Positions 36,895 to 48,451 of a stretch of DNA of 64,000 nt are shown here, one piece after another; the first letter of the stretch is position 1, and the number at the start of each line of letters is the position of its first letter. Source of the DNA: Enoplolaimus lenunculus (lineage: Eukaryota > Nematoda > Enoplea > Enoplida > Thoracostomopsidae); contig JASANG010002574.1 of NCBI GenBank assembly GCA_030248215.1, positions 310,001-374,000 on the forward strand, read 5' to 3'. The translations under genes were made by a program, and so were the position numbers. Under the pieces are notes generated by a model that ran no database searches, was not told where the DNA came from, and saw only the letters and a program-made list of their open reading frames with translations.

Positions 36895-37167
36895 TTAACG
36901 CTTAGGCTTAGGCTTAAGAATACGTTTTGCCAAGACTTAGTCTATCAGTCTAGAACAAGTCTTTTCTTTAACTTTAGCGTAAGCCTAAGCGTAAATATGG
37001 CAAAAGTTTACGTCGTTTATGCTTAAGCTTTCGCTAAGGTTTAAGATTATAAGCATATTCCTAAGCGTTAGCCTAAGCCTATTCCAAGCAAAAAAATAGT
37101 CTAAAGCTTAAGCTTACTCGTTTCTAGTCCCACAGAAAAACGTTCCGCCCCTGACGTTTACAAAGGC
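36895..37167. mobile_element. Family 1 rearranged copy
   Basis: TTAGGC-like blocks in both orientations and an intact right end (AAAAACGTTCCGCCCCTGAC...GGCC). The left TIR is not recognisable. It lies 70 bases before the first visible exon of the VWA gene. Confidence 0.5.
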
Positions 37168-37240
37168 CGGTTTAAGAAAAGACTTGCTGGCCTGGTTCAT
37201 TGCTGCCGAAGCTTATTTATATGCTTTTTAACGGTTTCAG

Positions 37241-40200
37241 GTGCAAATACACGTGTTATTGCTCGTATTTGTCACTTCCGAATGGCGAATAGTTCGTTCA
37301 ATGCAACCGGTAAACGCAATGCCGACAATCGTTGACCCTGGCACAGAACGACGCCAGTCGCCGCTGCCGCAATTGATAAACAATACTCAAATTCGATGTC
37401 CAAAAGCGTTTAATGTTTTAATTTTACTCGACGCTTCGATACAAATGAACAAATTTGATATGGTGCGTTTTAAAAAAATGTGTTCAATATTGAAATGTTA
37501 TGAGAATTGCTCAAAAACCGCAAAAAAATCAGCAATTTGTTTATTTGGAAACTTTCCAAAAAATAAATTGCTGATTTTTTGGCTTATGGAAAGATCAGGG
37601 GCGGAACGTTTTTCTGTGGAACTGGAAAAGAGTAAGCGTATGCTTAAGACTGATTTTTTGCTTGGCGTAGGTTTAGGCTTAGGAATATGCTCATTCTTAC
37701 GCTTAGGTTTAAGGTTAGACTTAGGAATATACTTATAATACTGTTCCGCCCCTGTTCTTTACATTGGGCCCATATAATCACCAGGTTCAAATCAACAGTA
37801 CGAAATTCTATCTAGAATTTGTTCATTTCACTGAAAGTGGCTTACGTTCAAAGATGCTTGTGCTAGGTAGTACTAGCATATATAACGACTGCCAACCTTT
37901 ATTTAAAAAACAATTGTCTGCCAGAAAACTGAAAGTTTTTGTTAAATTTAAACCTTAATTTTTCTCAAAATAGCTGGAAAAAGTCTACTTTTATCTTAAT
38001 GCAACAATGATTTTCAGACTTTATTTCAAGACTTTTCCGTGTAAAATTCAGCCAGTTTCCCCCTGTTCTTTACATTGGCCATTCTTTACGTTTTAAAAAA
38101 TGGCTTTGAAATGGATGGTATATACTTTGCACAAGAATAATAATTAAAAAAACAGAGCTATTCTGTGACCAATGTATAAAACAGGGCCGTAATCGTACTA
38201 AAAGTGCATTTTTCTAAGCCTATGCCGAAGCATAAAAATGAGCTTATACCTAAGCATAAAACAAAAATAATCTCAAGCTTTAGCTTATTGCAGTCCCACA
38301 GAAAAACGTTTCGCTTCTGATCTTTACATGATCCGCTGTCGTCAACGTGAAATAAATATTGACATTGTGTCAAATTTTTTTATATTTATACAAAATTGCT
38401 ATCGAAGAATGACCACAGTTTTTAAAATTCAAATATATAAATTTGGATACTAACCTTAGTCCAGTCAACGCATCAAATTAGCGTTGACCTAATATTTGAG
38501 GCACAATCAACTACTATCAACTGTGTATAAAATTAAAATAAGTTGATTCATATACGTATCTTGTAGTACCAAACTCACGGTATGTAAAGCCATTGTAGCG
38601 AAAACCTTGAATGGCTGCGTAGCTCAGTGGTTATAGCAACGGACCGGTAATCCGTCCGTTGTGGGTTCGAGTCCCACCGCATCCGCAACAAAATCGGTGC
38701 TGCTTAACCGTCTCAAATTAAACTTCTAGCAACGTTCCGTTCTTCAGCCGAGATGCAATGAAAGTAGACTTTGTGGTTGATTAATTTTTTGTTAGGCTTA
38801 AAACTTAGTATTAGAAATATCGTTACGCCGGCCCATGTATTATGAAGGCGGGGCCAATTTCCCGGGACAGACATATACCCGGAGTGCACACTTATGCGCT
38901 CCTGTTTACATATGCACAGGCAGATATATTTACGTAGGATATATATGCATATATATATATACATATATATAATATATAATATATATAATATACATATATA
39001 TAATATATAATATATAATATACACATATATATATGAACTGTCCCATCTGTCTCATCTGTCCCAACTGTCCCAACTGTCCCATCTGTCCCATCTGTCCCGT
39101 TTGTCCCAACTGTCCCATCTGTCCCAACCGTCTCATTTGTCCCAAGTGTCCCAACTGTCCTATCTGTTCCAACTGTCCCATCTGTCCATCTGTTCCAACG
39201 GTCCATCTGTCCCAACTGTCTCATCTGTCCCAACTGTCCCATCTGTCCCATCTGTCCCAACGGTCTCAACTGTCCCAACGGTCCCAACTGTCCCAACTGT
39301 CCAAACTGTCCCATCTGTCCAAACTGTCCCATCTGTCCAAACTGTCCCATCTGTCCCATCTGTCCCATCTGCCCCGCTGTCCCATCTGCCCCGCTGTCCC
39401 ATCTGCCCCGCTGTCCCATCTGCCCCGCTGTCCCATCTGTCCCGATTGTCCCAACTGTCCCGACTGTCCCATCTGTCCCAACTGTCCCAACTGGCCCATC
39501 TGTCCCACTTTCTTATCTGTCCCAACTGTCCCGCTGTCCCAATTATGTTTTTTGTATGTACTCCTGGTACATTATTGTCCCGGGAAAATGGACGGGTACT
39601 CCTGGTACATTTCTGTCCTGGGAAAATGGGACGGCTTTAGGGTAACATTGGCCGTTACGCCGATTCTTAGGGACTTAAATTCACTGTAATACATCCCAAA
39701 AAGCGTAACATTGGCCAATATATGTCGATTCTAATCCGCTCTTAAATATCTAAAAAACTACCAATAGCATAGTGGTTATTGTATAAAGAAAAAATGAATT
39801 ATTTTACCCACTTTAAGGTTGCCGGTGCAAATTTAGCAGAAACCATCAATATTTTTGATAAATAAATATATCAAAAGTAATAAAAATATACGGCAAAAGT
39901 CGATGTTTGCTGATTTCAGCAATAATTATAATTATAAAAACAATATTTAACAGCAAAAACAAGTAATTATATCGATAAATTGCCTAAGCGCAGGTATCAA
40001 ATGCTTTCCTGTATAGACAGCAGTCAGCGGTTTTGCGTTCTGTATTCTATCCTAGAGACTGGCACACAAGAGTAAGAGACGCGGAGAAATACTGAATATG
40101 TTTTGTTGGAAGTATACGGTCTTCACGACCCCAGTTCCAAATTTTGCCCAAAGATAATGGCCACGCCGTGAATCGAAACTCGGTCAGGGCCGGAGTATGG

Positions 40201-43200
40201 CGATGGGAGGCTCGGGGCCAGGGCCCATATGACCAGAAGGTACGGGGCCCGTACGACTAGGCGGCCCGGAGCCCATATGACTAGCATGCCCTTTTTAACC
40301 ATAATTATTTTATACACCATAGCTTGAAGTGATACATTTTAATGAAACAAATTGTACCAAAAGTACGAAACACAATTTCGGCCCAGCGACTGCTCTAGAT
40401 TTGCATTTAGAGAAGTCACTTGCGATTCCACCGAAGCCGAGACGTTTTCTGAAGTCCGAAAATGGACGGTGCGAGACCCCGTTTTCTTTATTTTTCTTAC
40501 TTTTTCGATCACGCTATTCTCCAAAAATTTCTTTAAACACACTCTTAAGGTGGCACCGAATCCACGATTCTACCGAATTCGAATCCGAATCCATTGCTAA
40601 TTTGCTTTCAGAACCGAAACCGGATCCGAATCCGAAACTTTGTTACCACCCTGGTGTGAGCGTTCACCCTACTTCGGAGGCCACAGGTTTTATCTAGGAG
40701 CTGGAATGCGCGAGGATATGAGTTTTCTAGCTATGTTGTGCACCGGCCATTGCCAATAACCAGCCGACCAGACACTGACCATAACAGAAAAGCTAAAAAA
40801 ATTTGACATCATCAATTTAATATTTCAAATCTTATTTATAGATTTCGACTCTAAAACTTCTAGCTGTAAATGTTGCCTGCTGTTATCATTGCGGTCAATG
40901 TTAAGATTGAATCACAAGTTGAAACTACTTTGGTTACAGTTGTATTTTGTGATGAGATAAAGCGCTTCATATGATCGTGTTTCATTGCTTTTTAAAAATA
41001 TAGTGAAATCGTTCACTGGAGTACCTATATATATTTATTTTTTGACAATAATAAAGGAAACTAGAAGTGAAAGGGCTGCCGCAAGGTCCATTGAAAAAGA
41101 ATAGGTTTGCAAACTGCATCAGAAACAAATTTGTAAAGTGCAGAAACGAGGTGAAATAAAATTTTATTACTCAGCGTAATTGGTAAGCAAAATGGAGCGA
41201 ATCAAATGTACCTACTGCTTTTTCACATATTCCTTCACATGGGCTTTAGGCGACTTTATTTTCTAGTAAAAATATATGCTTCGAAGTTGCAAAATGTAAG
41301 TGATTACGGATAAGGATTGCCAACGCAAGGCCATTCTAGGCCGAAAAGCGAAGTTCCTGTCCTGAATACAGCTAATCTGACTACGCAACTTTTCATCCTA
41401 AAGTTTGCCATCACAAATGATACATGGTATATTCTTAGCTGCCCAGACCCAACGGTGTAGAAATCAGAAAATTAGATAAAGCTGAAGTACTTTCTCAACA
41501 TTTGGAAAAGTTCTTTGTACACCCTTGTGTATATCACCCTGCCGAAGAACGAAATCCGTATTTCCCAAAAATTGCATAGTAGTACAATTGGCGTTAGAGT
41601 AAGAATAGTAGGCCGCGCGTCAAAAAGGTCCGACAGGGATGCCCAATGGAATGTTTTACAGCTTGTATCACTTCGTTGTCGGCGAAAAAAACTTTGTTGG
41701 CTTGTTATCAATTGAATCAAATCGTGGTTTTCGGTTGGTGGGAAGCCCCTTTTGGTGGGAGGCCCGGCGGCCCGCCCCCCCATTTAATCCGACGCTGACC
41801 TCGGCGCTTTTGCACTTGAAGCTTGCATTAAGTAAGATGACATATAGAAATGTGTCTTGCTTCTTGTTCGCTTCGCTGTCGATGTCGTTGGTTTGTTTGT
41901 CTGCACTGTCTCTATGTTTTGAACCATGCCTGTAAATGATGCGAAATTTTTGTATGCCCACCCTGAAATTTTTGTGCTTAAGACTAAACGAGGTTGCCTC
42001 GAGAGAGGTGCGGGTGTAACAATAGCGACGAGTTTTTGTCAAATAAATATTAATTTACATATCAAAATAATTGAATTTTTAACTAATGTTACTTTAACGG
42101 GCGTCCAAATTTCCGGTGGGTCTATAAAAAGAGTAGGTTTAGATTCTAGAATACATTTTTTGCAGGCTTAGGCTTTGTAACATATTTTTGCAAACGCGTA
42201 GGCTTTAAGCTTAGGCCTAGGACTACGCTTACTCTACTGTCACGACCCAAAAAGTAACATTGGCTGAATTTTCAATTAAGGTTTGAAAAAACTCGCCTAA
42301 TCAATTTTGACTGTTTACAATTTTCAGCTGAAATCTTTCGCTCAACAAATATCTGAATTTCTCGTCAGACGGTCTGGTGTTAATTTAGCTTTGATGCAAG
42401 CGAGTCAACGTTACCCTACGCCACATCGCAAGCTAACGCCACTCTCGGCGGACGCTCGCATTGATCAAATATTAAAAAACGTTAATCAGATAATTGGACC
42501 ACATTGGGCCAGGCCGTAAGTTTAAGTTGAGTGTATTTCTTACGATAATCACTGCTCCAAAACTCATAATTAAACCTGGAATGCTCCACATACGTATTTT
42601 GGCAACTTTCCAACATTTACTTTGTTTACAATATTTTATCAGAAATTAAATGTGATTGTTCTATGTACAGAAAATTTGCATGCAGGTTATTGCAGGTTCA
42701 CTAACTTTTGTGCATTTCGCAAAACCGGCTGGCTATTTTGTTTAGATTGAGCGACATGTTTACCAAAGGATAACATTAAAACATTAACAATAAAAAATTC
42801 AAAACGTACATTTCAAATTAAGAACAATTAATATTTTATGGTTGGTCGAAATATTAAGGCGCAGCTAAAGTAGTTGGTAAGCAGAGCCGAAACAGCCACC
42901 CCCCATACCCCCATTTGGGGGTCTCCACCCCTAAAGAATCCTCCACACTAACCGGTTAAAGGAAAAACCGCCGAAGTTTTAAAATGCGTCGAACATCTCG
43001 CTCGCAAGTTTGGAGCACCCACTCCGGAGTTTGCTAGGCACCTCCAGCCCTGTCTGCTCCGGCACTGTTTGTAAGCAAAGACGAACGTTGCTAGACTGTA
43101 ATGATTATTCGTACTCTGCGTAATTTTTAAGCTTTTTCCACAACACTTGATGCTTATTGTGTCTATACCATCACAGTATAGGTAATCTTGTCAAATTTGG

Positions 43201-45885
43201 AAAAAAAGCAAAATGGAATATATTTTAGTTTAAAAAAAAATGGGACGCCGTAGTTTATGCTGACTGTGTTGTCAAAAATATACCATAATTTCGGTTGTGA
43301 TTTGACTAAATTAAATTATTTTGTTTTAGGTATATTTGACTAGTGCAGTTATCTTAATTTCAGATCATTACTGTACGCAGCAAAACACGTGTTCTCAAAC
43401 CTGGATTACGAACAAATGCATGCAACAAATGTGATTATTCAAATCTCTGGTTCCAAGTAAATGTTTGTTTTGGCTAATATATAGAACGAGGCCGTGACAA
43501 TAGTATAACCTATTGTTAATCCTAAGACTAAACGTAAGAATGAGCGTATATACCTAGGATTAAACGTAAGCGTAAACCTAAGCAGCGCCGGATTAAAGGG
43601 GTGGCTCGGGCTCCGGGTCTACCACCAACCGAAAACCGACGATATGATGTCGCTCACGCGCTACAATGCGTGCACTACGCACATCCATCGTCCCCCTATA
43701 CTGTTTTTAAAGTCTAGCTATACTGTTATTGCGTAATTGTGTGCGGAAATTTTATCTCTAAATAAAAAATGTCCGTATACAGTTTATTGCATTGACGGAC
43801 ATTTTGTATACTGTTTGCGCATTATGTTAATATTAAATATAGAGTTGCGTGAACTGTAGGACTTTGTCGTTGAATGTTCCCGCTAAGGTGTCCCTAATGC
43901 GTCTATCATATAATAATATTGTGCACTACACTGTTTTTCAAACATTTCAATGTCTTAGGCAGTGTCATTGCAAAACAGTCTTGTCCGGAATTTGTTCGCA
44001 ATTTACCAATGCGCGTAACATTTGTTCTCAATTACCAAATCTGCTAACATTTGTTCGAAACGTTTGCAACAAAGAGATATTCATGCAACGCGTTTTGGCA
44101 TTGACAGACAGGATTAGCGCCCTTGCAAAATTTTAAAATACGGAGTAATTTTAACAATCAACTCTAAATGTATATTTAAAATTAGCTATGCCTTTTCCGT
44201 CGCTAGCACTCTCGAGCAGGGCCGGAGCAGCTATCTCCCATACGTCTCATTTGGGGGTCCACCCGAAAGAGGGGCCTCCACCCTAACAAGATTTTAAGCA
44301 AAAAGGTTGAAATATATTTTGATCATTACACGGGACACCTACCCCGAAATTTTGGGGGCCCAACCTAGCCGGCTTGGGGAGTGCTGGCGAGTGTCTATTC
44401 ATCTAAAAACTTTCAATGTTTCTTGACTTAGGGCCCTTGGACGTTTGTTGGGTACCCACCTGGCTCGCATGGTTCACATTGCAGTCAGGTTAAAACGATT
44501 CGATAATATTATTCAAAACTGTTTCAGGTCAATATCAGACTTTGCGGATTTATCTCAACTGATGAACGACGCAAAGATCAACATTCGTTCGGTGGCGGTT
44601 GGACTTCATCGAGATCAAACGACGTTAAAGCAAATGCAAGTGAGTCAACGAGACATTTTGCCAAATTTGGATGAGACATTTCGCCAAATTTGGTTGAGAC
44701 ATTTTGCCAAATTTGGATGAGGCATTTCGCCAAATTTGGTTGAGACATTTTGCCAAATTTGGATGAGACATTTTGCCAAATTTGGATGTGACATTTTGCC
44801 AAATTTGGTTGAGACATTTTGCCAAATTTGGATGAGACATTTTGCCAAATTTGGATGTGACATTTCGCAAAATTTGGTTGAGACATTTTGCCAAATTTGG
44901 TTTAGACATCTTGCCAAATTTGGTTGAAACATTTTTTCAAATCTGGATGAGACATTTTGCCAAATTTGGATGTGACATTTTGCCAAATTTGGTTGAGACA
45001 TTTTGCCAAATTTGGATGAGACATTTTGCCAAACTTGGATGTGACATTTTGCCAAATTTGGTTGAGACATTTTGCCAAATTTGGTTGAGACATTTTGCCA
45101 AATTTAGTTTAACCATAGATTTTTCAGAAGGAGCATACAAGGGTTTTCGATGACTTACAAGCAAAGCTACAACATTTCTATAGATGCCAAAACTTTCCAG
45201 GAGCGCTGAACCGTCACTGGCCCTTCTCTGGATGCTAACCTATAGCGCTCATCAATAATCTTCCCGCCTTTATGTTTGTGTGAGTGATATTTCCTTTGAG
45301 TGGAAATTGTTCCGAAACTATTTTCTAATAAACAAAATTTGTCAGAGCCGAAGGTAAACCAAAATTCACTCAACTTACCGTTACTTCTTCACCAGAAAAT
45401 AATATCCGTGGTCACTTAATTAGCAGCCAATGTTAATACTTTTAGGGGCGTAATAGTAGATTACGCGTATTTCTAAGCCTAAGCTTAAGCCTAAGCGTTG
45501 CAAAAATGTGTTCCTAAGCCTAATCCTAAGCCTAGGCCTAAGCCTAAGTAAAAATATAATCTAGAATCTAAACCTACTTTTTTGTAGGCCCACCAGAAAC
45601 CTGGACGCCCCTTAAAGTAACATGGGCCTAATTAGCTATGACCCCGGTTTACCGTTTTTTTTTTCAATTTAAAAAATTTTCTTAATTCAAAAATAAAGAA
45701 ATTGATATAATTTTGAAAAACATCGCTCGTTTTTATGTGAATTGAAATGGTTAATTTTGAACTTTTTTCAATTTCAGACTTTTGCAGGGGATTCCAATAA
45801 CGTATTCAGTATACAAGATTTCGAACAACTGCTCGCTCCAAACAGGATCGATGAGTTCATGGTTTGGTTTTGCAATTCTTTTTAG
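37241..45885 (+). CDS. Secreted single-VWA-domain protein, five exons (5' end missing)
   Basis: Exons 37241-37462, 42328-42515, 43364-43456, 44528-44639 and 45778-45885 join without a frame break (phases 0, 2, 2, 0; stop TAG 45883-45885), giving about 240 residues. Acceptors end in TTTCAG; donors are GTGCGT, GTAAGT, GTAAAT and GTGAGT. Exon 1 has a hydrophobic stretch (HVLLLVFV) like the end of a signal peptide, so the initiator should lie in an upstream exon I did not find. The rest follows a VWA fold in order: strand 1 CPKAFNVLILLDAS, helix KSFAQQISEFLVRRSG, strand 2 NLALMQAS, YAAKHVFSNL then NVIIQISG, KINIRSVAVGL, and the closing NNVFSIQDFEQLL with a final Cys (WFCNS) that could pair with the Cys before strand 1. 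The metal site is degraded: DASIQ replaces DxSxS, and the usual Thr and the Asp of TDG are missing, so adhesion through metal is unlikely. Introns hold family-1 copies, the tRNA-like gene and minisatellites. Confidence 0.82.
37581..37770. mobile_element. Family 1 element in VWA intron 1
   Basis: GGCTTATGGAAAGATCAGGG and CTGTTCTTTACATTGGGCC ends. No duplicated flank is visible. The frame of VWA exon 1 happens to read into it, but the splice donor lies 118 bases upstream. Confidence 0.7.
37900..38045 (+). repeat. Empty-site paralogue of the family 6 insertion
   Basis: CAATTGTCTGCCAGAAAACTG, CTCAAAATAGC, then ATCTTAATGCAACAATGA with a single TTAA (37996-37999) where 32642-32927 carries TTAA-element-TTAA. 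Confidence 0.8.
38167..38334. mobile_element. Family 1 diverged element
   Basis: GACCAATGTATAAAACAGGG left and CTTTACATGATCC right with a decayed core (few CCTAAG units). No duplication is visible. Confidence 0.55.
38613..38685 (+). tRNA. tRNA-Thr(GGT)-like gene, probably atypical or a pseudogene
   Basis: This 73-base cloverleaf has acceptor arms GGCTGCG/CGCATCC with one mismatch (C3 against T70), a three-pair D stem, anticodon stem ACGGA/TCCGT with loop CCGGTAA, a 5-base variable loop, and T arm GTGGG/CCCAC with loop TTCGAGT. The A box (TAGCTCAGTGG) and B box (GGTTCGAGTCC) are perfect. Oddities: position 33 is C rather than the near-universal T; anticodon GGT is normally not used for Thr in animals, which use AGT; and no T run follows within about 40 bases. 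It lies in intron 1 of the VWA gene on the same strand. It may be a tRNA pseudogene or the head of a short interspersed element. Confidence 0.6.
38940..39030. repeat. (AT)-rich microsatellite before the nonamer array
   Basis: ATATATAATATATAAT-type words lead directly into the TGTCCCA array. Confidence 0.85.
39033..39540 (+). repeat. 9-bp minisatellite (CTGTCCCAT/A) in VWA intron 1
   Basis: About 55 units of CTGTCCCA(A/T)C or close variants. Near 39365-39435 a 17-bp unit, CTGCCCCGCTGTCCCAT, repeats four times. The 9-bp period keeps frames open on both strands (NCPICP, GQMGQL); these are not proteins. It is strongly C-rich on the plus strand. Confidence 0.92.
39700..42080. other. VWA intron sequence, no exon seen
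   Basis: AT-rich, with a CCGAA/CCGGA-word repeat at 40420-40660 and a GCGGCCCG-rich patch at 41745-41785. Overlapping frames on both strands suggest chance ORFs. Confidence 0.35.
42081..42265. mobile_element. Family 1, TTACTTTTAGGGGCG subtype, in VWA intron 1
   Basis: Flanks GAATTTTT and GAATTTTC match at 7 of 8. It ends only about 60 bases before VWA exon 2. Confidence 0.72.
43473..43585. mobile_element. Family 1 truncated copy
   Basis: Left TATAGAACGAGGCCG end and CCTAAG-like units, cut where unrelated sequence begins near 43585. It lies in the VWA intron shortly after exon 3. Confidence 0.5.
44645..45112 (+). repeat. 23-bp minisatellite in VWA intron 4
   Basis: About 20 units of GAGACATTTTGCCAAATTTGG plus two bases, with GGAT and GGTT variants alternating. 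The array begins 5-10 bases after the GTGAGT donor at 44640. Confidence 0.92.
45425..45628. mobile_element. Family 1, TTACTTTTAGGGGCG subtype, perfect 8-bp duplication
   Basis: TAATTAGC is present at 45417-45424 and 45629-45636. It lies in VWA intron 4. The perfect duplication implies a fairly young insertion of this subtype. Confidence 0.87.
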
Positions 45886-45892
45886 CATCAAT

Positions 45893-46225
45893 GGTTCATG
45901 TAAAGGTTACGAGACGAAACGCTTTTCTGTGGGACTGCAATATACACTGCAAAAAATGGTTAGTCAAATTGACTCTCACCGAAATAGGCTCTACGAGACT
46001 ACACAAACTTCAGTCAAAATCGACTCAGCCAGAGTCGAACGTGCGACGCAGTGAGTCGAATTTGACTCTGGCGACGCATTTTGTGTAGACCCGTAGATCC
46101 TATTTCAGATAGAGTCAATTTGAATCACCATTTTTTGCAATGTAAAGTTTAAGATTTAAACTATTTTTGCTTAAGCTTAGAAATATGCTTATACTACTGT
46201 GATGACCATGTTCTATGTATTGACC
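45893..46225. mobile_element. Family 1 element interrupted by a family 5 element
   Basis: Left end GGTTCATGTAAAGGTTAC begins 7 bases after the VWA stop codon; right end CCATGTTCTATGTATTGACC. The core is split at GGGACTGCAATA by the insertion at 45945-46142 and continues as TAAAGTTTAAG. Confidence 0.7.
45945..46142. mobile_element. Family 5 foldback element nested in family 1
   Basis: CACTGCAAAAAATGG and its inverse CCATTTTTTGCAATG, with long arms including AGTCAAATTGACTCT. TA is found on both sides (45943-45944 and 46143-46144). Uninterrupted family-1 copies such as 12237 show GACTGCAATAAAG at this point, which is the empty site. Confidence 0.85.
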
Positions 46226-46393
46226 GCAAAGTCGATACTCTCGTGATGATTAAAAGTTCTTTGATTTCACCAATGGCCGATTTGTTCTACTGCGTGGATA
46301 CCAGCCAAGCTGTATGACATTCTAGTTATCTAAAATATAGTCATTTCAAAATGGTGCTGGTTTAAAAGATATTTTACGATTTTATTATTTTTT

Positions 46394-46663
46394 GGCCGTG
46401 TAAAGATCAGGGGCGAAACGTTGTTTTGCGGAATTGCTATAAAATACACTTAAGTTGTAGATGTATTTTTTTACTTAGGCTTAGGCGTAGGTATAAGCTT
46501 ATTCTTACGCACAGGCTTTTAAGTACAAGCTCACTGTTGCATTTAGGTCTAAGATTACGTATAAGCTAATTTATAAGCTCATTCTTACGCTTAGACTTAG
46601 GTTTGGGCTCAGGCTTAGAAACATGCTTCTACTACTGTTTTGGCCCTGTCCTTTACATTGAGT
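46394..46663. mobile_element. Family 1 element, expanded core
   Basis: GGCCGTGTAAAGATCAGGG left and GGCCCTGTCCTTTACATTG right. The core has three CATTCTTACGC blocks. The duplication is unclear because the flanks are T-rich. Confidence 0.65.
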
Positions 46664-46966
46664 ATATATTTTTTGTAACTTGCTTTTAAATAGTCATATT
46701 TAAATAAACTTTTTAGTCATTTTACGCTTACTCGTACAGCCTATGATCCTATAAAGCGTAAGCGTGTAAGCTTGCGCTATTGCTAACTTGTGAGAAACGG
46801 GGCGCCCCCCGAAAGTAACTGGTTCAAAATTTTGACCATTTCACACTTTTACACAAAATAAATGTAAGCAGTTGAATTTTTGGAAACCACCTTCATGGTA
46901 TATGTATATATTGCCGCATAGAAATTGTATTTAGCAAACGAGTCGTATTGGTTAAGTACCTTTTAA

Positions 46967-47208
46967 ACCCACTCTCGCATGAATATTTTCAATTTCAAAT
47001 GACACCGTAATTTCAAGGTAAGATTCGAAACCCAGTCTCACGGGTGGGAGGCGTTTACGATGACCGCTGAGCTGTAGGAGCTTTACGCTCGCTCGAGCCC
47101 GAGGCGGCTCTCACGTCTTGTGGAGATTTTTCACTGCTCATATATGTTAGAATTGTTTAACACTGCTTACATTGTCTGTATTGCTCGTATATTATATGAT
47201 TGAGAGGG
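46967..47208 (-). mobile_element. Family 7 copy 2 (tRNA-like unit between TTAA sites)
   Basis: It is flanked by TTAA at 46963-46966 and 47209-47212. The internal order matches the copy at 35028. On the minus strand the A box CAGCTCAGCGGTCATCG (47074-47058) and B box GTTTCGAATCT (47031-47021) are conserved. The terminal inverted repeats are more diverged than in the first copy. Confidence 0.6.
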
Positions 47209-48211
47209 TTAATTTTTGCTTTACTGGATTCCCGTTATGACCGATTCAGTCCGGCAACAATTTGCTTCATATTGATTCGACATCAACGTTAAAATTCCGT
47301 ATTTTCTATCCGGTTTCATTTGACATCAATGTTAAAATTCGGGCTGTCGTAAATCTGGTAAGCGGACAAACATTGAATGTCATATGACATAGACTTACAA
47401 ACCACCGCTATACATGTGCAATGTGTAAACAAGCTTGCATGTCCTGTGATACAGTGGAACATTTATGCGAATATTATATGATGGGACAAATTACGTCCCA
47501 AGCTCTCAGATGATACGTGAACCCCAAATTACCATTGGTCCACCCGTATATGGTATCTTCTCGTCAAACCCTACACATGACAGTTATATGGGCACGTAAG
47601 AATTTTACCAATTTTTTGACTGAAGAATATTCGATGCTCCCAAAGGTGTGAAAACACAATCTGTGATCATAAATATTAATTCAACCGAAATTGAAACAGA
47701 AAGAAGTAAACTTTTTTTGATGACAAATAAATGATACAGTTGCATACTGTCAGCAATTCAGGTATAAAATAAAAACAACGGTTTCCCAAATGTATAAATT
47801 ACGAATATTTGCCTAAAATAGCCAGAAAATGTACTAAATTTGAGCCAAATATGATTAATAATATTTTCAAGCGATATATAAAATAGTGTTCTGCAATTAC
47901 CACTTTTTCTATTGGCCGGCAGGCCGGCTACAAGTAGGACGTTTTCACCGGTCGGATCGGCCGATCATTGGCAGCCGGCCGGCTGAACATAAAAAATTTA
48001 ATCAAGCATTTTTGTAATGGCCTGAAGAGCAACATTAAAAACTCGTGTTCATACGTTTTTGGAACTTCGAAGTATATATTATTAGAAAATAAATTGCCTC
48101 AAAGTCCATAAAAATATGTAAACAAGCAGCCCCTCAGAAAGGGTCAAAAAGACGAGGTACTTCTCAATAACGCCAATACTAAAGTTTGATGGGACTGTTG
48201 AAAAATGTTAA

Positions 48212-48325
48212 GTCCTATTCACACGTGCAAGTTTTTTTGCAGTATAAACTTGTATATGCAACTTGCACGCGCCAGTTTGGTCAAAAAGCAGTTTTGAAGT
48301 TCTTGCAGCTGTAAATTATTAACTG
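48212..48325. mobile_element. Family 6, truncated
   Basis: TTAA then GTCCTATTCACACGTGCAAG. The far end is not found. Confidence 0.55.
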
Positions 48326-48451
48326 AAATTTAAACTATCCTATTTAATTCGCACCTGTCAACGCTGTTGCAAGTCGCTTGAATTTCTAGATTTCAGTTCG
48401 TTACGTTTACAACGACAGCTATTAATATGATATGATTCTATTCACATTTTC

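Noticed and set aside
39033-39689. Long frames on both strands (NCPICP and GQMGQL repeats)
   Set aside because: A 9-bp tandem repeat is open in all frames by arithmetic; there are no splice sites and it lies inside an intron.
40329-40697. 122-codon plus frame with a Pro/Lys/Glu tail
   Set aside because: It lies on a CCGAATCC/CCGGATCC word repeat with frames open on both strands. It looks like repeat translation within the VWA intron.
44578-45153. Several overlapping frames reading NLAKCLNQIWQNV and similar
   Set aside because: They are translations of the 23-bp minisatellite on both strands. Only the 44528-44639 exon there is real.
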